Shown: positions 31,472 through 36,729 of the stretch, piece by piece | Position numbering within the stretch: position 1 is the first letter of the stretch | Layout of the letters: every line of letters starts with the position of its first letter | Source: an uncultured Mitsuokella sp. | GTDB taxonomy: Bacteria > Bacillota > Negativicutes > Selenomonadales > Selenomonadaceae | DNA length: 36,729 nucleotides | Assembly (NCBI GenBank): GCA_945873115.1 | Contig: CAMCBT010000015.1 | Span: 1 to 36,729, forward strand | Direction: 5' to 3' | Notes under the pieces: generated by a model | Told to the model about the DNA's origin: nothing | The model's input: the letters and a program-made list of their open reading frames with translations, nothing else | The model's database searches: none | Program-made: the position numbers and the translations under genes

Positions 31472-32426
31472 CTAAAATCTTACGCCGAGGGAGAAACCGC
31501 CGGTCGCGTCCGGCGTGTGGAATCCTTCGGGTTTTTCTATGGGCGCGGCAGCGAAAATATCGTAGGAAATATCGTTGACTGTTCCGCGAACGCCAAGCGC
31601 TGCGCCTGCGAGCACATGCCCGTTGTAGAGATCGGTGCCGTAGCCGTAGACGGCACCGACATCGAGTCCCAGATAGAGCTCTGCCTTCTGCTTCGGAAAT
31701 TTCGTTGCAAATTCATTCCGCAGATACCATCCATTTCTCTAACCCTGAGTCATCCACAGAGATTGTACCGTAGAAATTCTTTCCACGTTTTACAGTGAGT
31801 ACGAGATCCTTCATTTGCGGCTGCTCTGAGGGGAGAAGCTGGACGGAGATATCCTGTGATGGGAGACGTTTCGCCTGTTCGATGCCCTGCTCGATGTCGC
31901 GTACGTTCAAGATATCTCCCTCGTGGAAGGGAAAGAGATTCTTCCAGTAAAGCGTATCGCTGCCCTCTGCAAAGCGGACGGTATTGATATAGCCGACGAG
32001 GAGGACGAGGCGGAGGTTACCGGAGGAGAGATTCTGCTCGGGAATCGTAATACGGCTCGTGGAAAAACCACGAGCCATGAGAGCTTGATTCATTGCATGG
32101 ATCAGCTTGTTGATATCGCTGAGCGACAGATCCTTATCCACATAGGGGTGGGCAATGCGTTCGAAGAAGGAAAACCGATCCGTTTGGTTTTCAATCGTGA
32201 TGCACGAGATGTGGAATTTGACGCCTTCCTCTGCGGGAAGATTGGGGGACGGTGCAGGGGAAGGGAACATCTCCACGCGCTCCGCATCAAGCCGATCCTG
32301 TCGTTCTGCTTCCTGTGCTCTCGCCTGATCGAGCTGCTCCTGCTGAGCAGGAGCGGCAGAGACGGGGAGACAAGAAAATGAGAGGAGAGATGATAGGAGA
32401 ATTGCAGATGTTTTTTTAGTTGACAT
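31472..32426 (-). pseudogene. TpsB/ShlB two-partner-secretion transporter, internally deleted
   Basis: The first part (32426-31713) has a signal peptide (LSSLLSFSCLPVSA), a POTRA domain (HISCITIENQ...MARGFSTSRITIPEQNLSSGNLRLVL) and a second POTRA (IEQGIEQAKRLPSQDISVQLLP), ending at the first barrel strand FYGTISVDDSG. In the next frame the sequence resumes as RNGWYLRNEFATKFP...AELYLGLDVGAVYGYG...DATGGFSLGVRF, the last strands of the same family, stopping at 31472. About 250 residues of barrel between them are gone and the frame is shifted, so no functional pore can form. The start at 32426 follows AAGGGAG. It lies downstream of the toxin cassettes rather than upstream of an exoprotein. Confidence 0.85.
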
Positions 32427-32490
32427 AAAGCTCCCTTTTCTTCAAGAAATAATGCTGTTTGACATCTACGCTCGTTTGATAAATCTGTCC

Positions 32491-33051
32491 CTATAGCCCC
32501 GTTATGATTTTTAAAAATTTAATCAAGACAAAAACCACCATATGTTCAAACATGACGGTATTCAGAAATAAATAAAACCATATCCCAATAAGTCCTCCTA
32601 TACTTAGGGTTAAGAAAAGATATCGTTTATTTTTATCAAGTCTTTTCCACACCCTTTTTAAGAGAAATAAAAATATTAACTGAGTTAACAGATAAAACGC
32701 AGCGGGTAACTCACTCACAAGGTTGTCAAAATAATTTCCTAAAGAAGGAAACACAACAGAGTGTATATAACTGATAAGGGCATATGCGATCACGGCACAA
32801 AGTATCAGCTGCGTTTTATCCTTCTCTGTTGCAGGAGTGAGCGGAATTGTCGTTAGTGTAACAGAAAAAACAAGTGCTAACACCAACAAAGGATAGGAAA
32901 TATAACTTAACGTAGAAGAACAAGAACCTAACATATAAGGGAGGAACTCGCGTCCGACCCACAAAGCTAAAAGGCCTAATGCGCCGGCAATGTCAGAGAA
33001 AATGTAAAACGACAACACCATATATATGATGATCAAAACTAAATATATCAT
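32491..33051 (-). CDS. Polytopic membrane protein, putative immunity partner of orphan cassette 2
   Basis: A 186-residue hydrophobic protein with about five or six helices (IYLVLIIIYMVLSFYIF, YPLLVLALVFSVTL, LILCAVIAYALISYI, FYLLTQLIFLFLL, LFLTLSIGGLIGIWFYLFL). No family recognised. ATG 33051 follows AGGAGG with 5-base spacing, better than the in-frame ATG at 33081. It begins 34 bases after the stop of the toxin fragment at 33085 and is AT-rich like the other cassettes. Small membrane proteins are common immunity partners for toxins acting at the envelope. The role is inferred from position only. Confidence 0.55.
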   Translation of the reverse strand: MIYLVLIIIYMVLSFYIFSDIAGALGLLALWVGREFLPYMLGSCSSTLSYISYPLLVLALVFSVTLTTIPLTPATEKDKTQLILCAVIAYALISYIHSVVFPSLGNYFDNLVSELPAAFYLLTQLIFLFLLKRVWKRLDKNKRYLFLTLSIGGLIGIWFYLFLNTVMFEHMVVFVLIKFLKIITGL

Positions 33052-33084
33052 CTGTTCCTCCTGTTTATTTCTTATCACCATTTC

Positions 33085-33450
33085 CTAAGGATTTATGAAA
33101 GAAAGGTCATTGAAGTCATTTAGTTTTTCACTATGACTACCTACAATATATCTCACAAAGCTAAGACAATTTTTAGTAAAAACCCTATACTCGGCAAACT
33201 CTCCCGTTGCCTGATAAACCTGAATATCTTCTCCTCCATGCTCTTCGATTACAGCAGGGCGCAAGATACTGCGGCTTTCTTCCGAGATGTCCTGCGTGGG
33301 ATTCTCGCGAATGTCGATCGTTCCCGGTGCAACAGCAGAAGTTGTCCTGCTATTCGCATCGCCCTTGGCAGGCATGGAAATGCTGGGGGAGAGGCCTATG
33401 GTGTTATAGACCTTGTTGTCTGTTATATGGTCAAATTCTATTACATGTTC
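33085..33450 (-). pseudogene. Orphan exoprotein toxin cassette 2 (fragment)
   Basis: The frame opens after an in-frame TAA (33453-33451), reads a pre-toxin stretch NTIGLSPSISMPAKGDANS then GTIDIRENPTQDIS, and switches to an unrelated tail (EESRSILRPAVIEEHGGEDIQVYQ...VFTKNCLSFVRYIVGS). ENPTQDIS also occurs in the large exoprotein at the right window edge, so this is a copied 3' piece. It lacks the following SRDTANSLNELG...SAASGTK region, so the cassette is itself deleted. NCLSFVRYI resembles the Cys motif of papain/NlpC-like enzymes, but the remainder of such a domain is missing. Confidence 0.65.
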
Positions 33451-33472
33451 TTAAGTGCCCAGCCGAATATGA

Positions 33473-33877
33473 TTATGGAGCAACTTCTATATTGGAAAAA
33501 TTTTCTTTTTGGGCATTCACGTATAGCTTGTTAAAGATATCATAATCATCAGTAGCCATTTCTACATAAATACTATCATTGATTTTGACTGTAAGCATGA
33601 TATTAGTATCTGTATAATTGTTTATATCGTTTTTATTTAACTGAAAGTGCCCTGAAACGATGTAGTAATCAGATTTTTTTATAGTTGAAAAAAATTCTGC
33701 GTTTGTTATATAGGATCCCTCACAAAAAAGATTTATGAAATCACTCTCTACTTTCCGCCATATTTGGGTATTAGATACTAGCCAATATCCATTACTGTAT
33801 CTTTCTAAAGGGGTTAAAATATGATAAAGATATATTCCCCATTTATTAGGGAAACTGAATCTTAACGTGTTTTTCAA
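33473..33877 (-). CDS. Putative immunity protein of orphan cassette 1
   Basis: A 134-residue soluble acidic protein: KNTLRFSFPNKWGIYLYHILTPLER, GYWLVSNTQIWRKVESDFINLF, ITNAEFFSTIKKSDYYIVSGHFQL and IMLTVKINDSIYVEMATDDYD. The layout resembles small firmicute immunity proteins (perhaps DUF2691-like), which I cannot confirm. The best start is TTG at 33877, 6 bases after GAGGTG, which overlaps the stop (33888) of the frameshifted toxin frame. That spacing is what a toxin-immunity pair should show. AT-rich compared with the flanking genes. Confidence 0.6.
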   Translation of the reverse strand: MKNTLRFSFPNKWGIYLYHILTPLERYSNGYWLVSNTQIWRKVESDFINLFCEGSYITNAEFFSTIKKSDYYIVSGHFQLNKNDINNYTDTNIMLTVKINDSIYVEMATDDYDIFNKLYVNAQKENFSNIEVAP

Positions 33878-33887
33878 TATGAGCACC

Positions 33888-34642
33888 TCAATTTCTTGTA
33901 GGATTGCCGGCTTCGTCCCATTCCCAAGTATGTTCGTGTGGTACTTTTGGATGTTGCTTTGGATTCCCATGATTGGTAAAATCTACATCTTTGTAAGCAC
34001 GACCATCTCCATCATACCATCGCCTCGTAACAAGCGATCCATCATCACTTACCTTGTCCCTAGAAGAGTTAGGTTCTCCTGTTGGTTTAAAGCCTCCCCA
34101 TCTTCGGTAGTTGTGTGCTCATCTGAAGGTGGGTATTCTTGGTCAGCTTTCCAATAATAATATTTTTCATATAACCAATCACCTGCCCAATAGGTTATTC
34201 CAGCGATTACTATTGCCGCACCTTCTTCGATAATAGTGGCTTCTCCGAATAAGGTGATGAGAGGTATTAGTGCTGCATGATTATTCTTCGTCCCACTAGC
34301 CGCCGAAGTCGCACCAGCACCTGCAGTGCCGCCGACCGCCTTAGCCGCCGCAGCACCTACAATTGCGCTGACGATCTGCACGGTGCCGGGATCCTTGATC
34401 TTCTTGATCTCGCCGATGATCGCCTCGTTTACGCCTACGCCGATGGCACCCGAAGCAAACCCCGCGCCTGTGATCTGGCTCATGATGCCGCCGATGATGG
34501 CATGGACGGCGACTTTTCTGCCGCTGCCGTCGTCGGGGAGGTTATGGGCAAGGCGGAAGGCTTCTTCGCCGAACACCTTGGCAAGTTCCTGTTACTCTTC
34601 AATTTTTTGCTTGTCAAAGATGCGCCCAAGCTCGTTAAGGCT
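33888..34642 (-). pseudogene. Orphan exoprotein toxin cassette 1 (stop and frameshift)
   Basis: From 34642 the minus strand repeats the exoprotein pre-toxin region (SLNELGRIFDKQKIEE, then ELAKVFGEEAFRLAHNLPD and the GAAAAKAVGG...SAASGTK stretch). It is nearly identical to 36310-36680 except that CAT (His) is replaced by TAA at 34594-34592. After SAASGTK the sequence becomes unrelated: a hydrophobic GEATIIEEGAAIVIAGITYW part. The first frame stops at 34049, but the true toxin tail continues in another frame (SLVTRRWYDGDGRAYKDVDF, then HPKVPHEHTWEWDEAG) to the stop at 33888, so a frameshift lies between 34051 and 34121. The His-rich tail looks like a nuclease-type toxin end. It is a silent cassette unless recombined and repaired. 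Confidence 0.8.
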
Positions 34643-34697
34643 GTATACGGTGTCTCATCTTAATACTGAATTTCCTGTAGTTGATGTTCTCGTATTT

Positions 34698-35705
34698 CTA
34701 CTTTTTCTTAGGCAAGAGAAAATTAGGTTGTGTCGTAAAAACATCTACACCTTCATCTATAGAATCAAGCAGTAATTCTAAATCATTAAAGTATGCCTTT
34801 CGATAGGGAAATTTTGACCATGACAAAGAAACGTGCGTTGCAAATTTCGGCAAATGCCTTATATTTTGTGTATACTTATCATAAATAAATGGTCTATAAA
34901 ACTCTGGGCTTTCCTCTCGCACTAGATCTATAATAGATGAATCATTTTCCCAGAAATGAACACCTCCACTCCCTCTGGGGATCATAGTCACTAAAACTCC
35001 TCTTCCTGAATACCCATCTGATATCCATATATGATCAGAGATTCTTATTGTCCCAAAAGTATCTAATGTGATTAATTCTCCCCTCCCTTCAGCTAAGATT
35101 AACTCGTCATCTGACATCACCCCTTCTAAATACTGACCCTTTTTCAATGTAAAAAGTGGTTCTACGTTATTGTCCGTTAAATATAATACCTCTCTGGATT
35201 CAGTTTGTATTAGTACACCATGTTTATATGGGCTCATAAAAAAATATTGCCGCGGATAGTGATATCTATTCATCTCTTTTCCCTTTTTATCATAAAAGAA
35301 GATGGTTTGCTGTGTGTTAAGAATAATATTTTCTTCGGTAACAATCATGGACATACCAAGTTGCATTGTCAAAGTTATCGGAAGAATGACAATCCCGTCG
35401 GTATTTAATTTCACAATTCGTATCTCTTTTTGATTTGTTATCAGTAGAAAAACTGCTCCTTCTTGATCCATGGCGGCATCTAAGAGCCTACAATTTTGGA
35501 ATAAACGTATATTATCTAAAGAAATACATGTATATTCATCTACATAATTCGGATTAAAAAAACAAATGCTTTTCTCTCCTCCTACAGAACGTGAACCAAC
35601 AATCACCCCGTCGTAAGTTGCACGCGCACATATCTCATGGTAAATAAACCGCGAAGTAAAAATCAGCAAGACTGTGCACAATACGATGCATATTGATTTT
35701 TTCAT
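34698..35705 (-). CDS. Putative immunity protein for the exoprotein toxin, membrane-anchored
   Basis: Unrecognised 335-residue protein. One N-terminal hydrophobic helix (ICIVLCTVLLIFTSRFIYH) is followed by a large extracytoplasmic beta-rich domain of repeated short blocks (GAVFLLITNQKEIRIVKL, IILNTQQTIFFYDKKGKE, ELILAEGRGELITLDTFG) that could form a propeller. Its ATG overlaps the toxin's TGA (ATGA), so it is coupled to the toxin gene, the usual position of an immunity gene. It is unusually large for that role. The anchored periplasmic location would suit a toxin that acts in the envelope. Confidence 0.55.
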   Translation of the reverse strand: MKKSICIVLCTVLLIFTSRFIYHEICARATYDGVIVGSRSVGGEKSICFFNPNYVDEYTCISLDNIRLFQNCRLLDAAMDQEGAVFLLITNQKEIRIVKLNTDGIVILPITLTMQLGMSMIVTEENIILNTQQTIFFYDKKGKEMNRYHYPRQYFFMSPYKHGVLIQTESREVLYLTDNNVEPLFTLKKGQYLEGVMSDDELILAEGRGELITLDTFGTIRISDHIWISDGYSGRGVLVTMIPRGSGGVHFWENDSSIIDLVREESPEFYRPFIYDKYTQNIRHLPKFATHVSLSWSKFPYRKAYFNDLELLLDSIDEGVDVFTTQPNFLLPKKK

Positions 35706-36729
35706 CGGATAACCTCACTAACCAATCCTATTCCATGAAAAAGTTCATAGTCGGTAGCCAATTTGTTCCCTGTCATATTAGGTTCATGAGATTCAACTAA
35801 CCAAGACCAACTTTCTCTTGCAATATCAGTCTGGTTTTGTAACCCGAATCCGATTGCATCAATTGTCGTTGTTACACAGCTATTATCCCATAAGTGGTAG
35901 TCGTTTACTCCTGTAGGAGCTTGATAGTAATACGAAATAACCTTATCCTCCGACAAGCTGATTTCTTCATCGGTACGAACATATCCTCCGAAGTAGTGAT
36001 CAATCGCATAGTTATACGAATATACGACATCGTTTGCATTCACATATGTTGGATTAAGCATATAAATGGTTTTCTCTGCGCTATATGGATTGAAATTATT
36101 GTCTATAACATACACTCCTCCTCCAGTATAATTTGCCGGGCCATGTCCACTTAAACTTGGAAATAAACGTCCAACATTATCGCCATATCGACCATAATTG
36201 CCCTCTTCATAATGCCCATCAAAGTACAATACGACTAATGAAGCATGCCCAATCACATCTGATTCTATCGCTATTCCAACCTGTATAGGATAACTATCTG
36301 GATGGTCCTCTCCAAAATGATTCCACTTCGTCCCACTCGCCGCCGAAGTCGCACCAGAACCCGCATTGCCACCGATCGCCTTAGCTGCTGCAGCCCCTAC
36401 AATCGCGCTGACGATCTGCGCGGTGCCGGGATCCTTGATCTTCTTGATCTCGCCGATGATCGCCTCATTGACGCCTGCGCCGATGGCACCAGAAGTAAAG
36501 CCTGCGCCTGTAATCTGGCTCATGATGCCGCCGATGATGGCATGGACAGCGACTTTTCTGCCGCTGCCGTCGTCGGGGAGGTTATGCGCGAGACGGAAGG
36601 CTTCTTCGCCAAAGACTTTGGCAAGTTCCTGATGTTCTTCGATCTTCTGCTTGTCGAAGATACGTCCAAGTTCGTTCAGCGAGTTCGCCGTATCGCGGCT
36701 CAAGGCAGAGATGTCCTGCGTGGGATTCT
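35702..36729 (-). CDS. TpsA/CdiA-type exoprotein, 3' end with toxin tip (partial)
   Basis: The frame is open to the window edge, so the 5' part (secretion domain and repeats) is outside. Visible: NPTQDISALSRDTANSLNELGRIFDKQ, then the conserved pre-toxin region ELAKVFGEEAFRLAHNLPD...GGIMSQITGAGF...SAIVGAAAAKAIGG, ending at SAASGTK. After that comes a lower-GC, unrelated toxin tip of about 200 residues. The tip has GHASLVVLYFDGHYEEGNYGRYG and, later, WDNSCVTTTIDAIGFG. A His-then-Cys order like this suggests a circularly permuted NlpC/P60 (papain-like) hydrolase, which is inference. It is followed by an overlapping immunity candidate and two orphan cassettes. Confidence 0.8.
   Translation of the reverse strand, partial: NPTQDISALSRDTANSLNELGRIFDKQKIEEHQELAKVFGEEAFRLAHNLPDDGSGRKVAVHAIIGGIMSQITGAGFTSGAIGAGVNEAIIGEIKKIKDPGTAQIVSAIVGAAAAKAIGGNAGSGATSAASGTKWNHFGEDHPDSYPIQVGIAIESDVIGHASLVVLYFDGHYEEGNYGRYGDNVGRLFPSLSGHGPANYTGGGVYVIDNNFNPYSAEKTIYMLNPTYVNANDVVYSYNYAIDHYFGGYVRTDEEISLSEDKVISYYYQAPTGVNDYHLWDNSCVTTTIDAIGFGLQNQTDIARESWSWLVESHEPNMTGNKLATDYELFHGIGLVSEVIR

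Overview
The window looks like a chromosome segment of a Negativicutes species, a Gram-positive-lineage bacterium with an outer membrane; Selenomonadaceae is my guess. It combines firmicute traits (strong AGGAGG-type ribosome sites, many GTG/TTG starts, a DUF1659/DUF2922 pair, a ComK-like protein) with outer-membrane secretion proteins (a classical autotransporter and a two-partner-secretion locus). No 16S gene is present, so the assignment rests on gene content alone.

Layout. (1) 1-6400: a membrane diguanylate cyclase, a cation-coupled dicarboxylate/amino acid symporter, a small unknown protein, a HAD phosphatase, and a receiver-GGDEF-EAL protein that probably degrades c-di-GMP. (2) 6496-10290: a sugar-nucleotide epimerase coupled to a 58-residue cysteine-rich protein, a ComK-like/DUF1659/DUF2922 operon, a secreted CAP-domain protein, and two valine tRNAs, each with its own promoter and terminator. 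(3) 10383-14134: a small EamA permease, enolase and a phosphoglucomutase/phosphomannomutase. (4) 14215-18413: an autotransporter and a co-transcribed partner, flanked by near-perfect 21-bp direct repeats. (5) 18621-25631: a MATE exporter, then a cobalamin riboswitch with two terminator-like hairpins ahead of a complete Nik/Opp-type ABC importer (two permeases, lipoprotein, two ATPases), probably for cobalt or a corrinoid. (6) 25650-31461: a decayed stretch with an IS30 transposase tail, a flavodoxin and DUF4405-like membrane protein, remnants of a flavin reductase and possibly a MerR regulator, an intact LysR, an MFS exporter, a cyclophilin-like fragment, a LysR with a large internal deletion, and the C-terminal part of a large serine recombinase. 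(7) 31472-36729: a two-partner-secretion / contact-dependent toxin locus read leftward. It holds the 3' end of a large exoprotein with its toxin tip, a putative immunity gene, two displaced (orphan) toxin-immunity cassettes carrying copies of parts of the exoprotein's pre-toxin region, and a TpsB transporter gene that has lost most of its barrel.

The two most unusual signals are these. First, a 107-nt repeat occurs three times (69-175 and a tandem pair at 10846-11060); its helices are kept by compensatory base changes, so it is a structured element rather than a simple repeat. Second, the orphan toxin array carries in-frame stops and a frameshift at the places expected for silent cassettes, beside a truncated recombinase and a gutted transporter gene.
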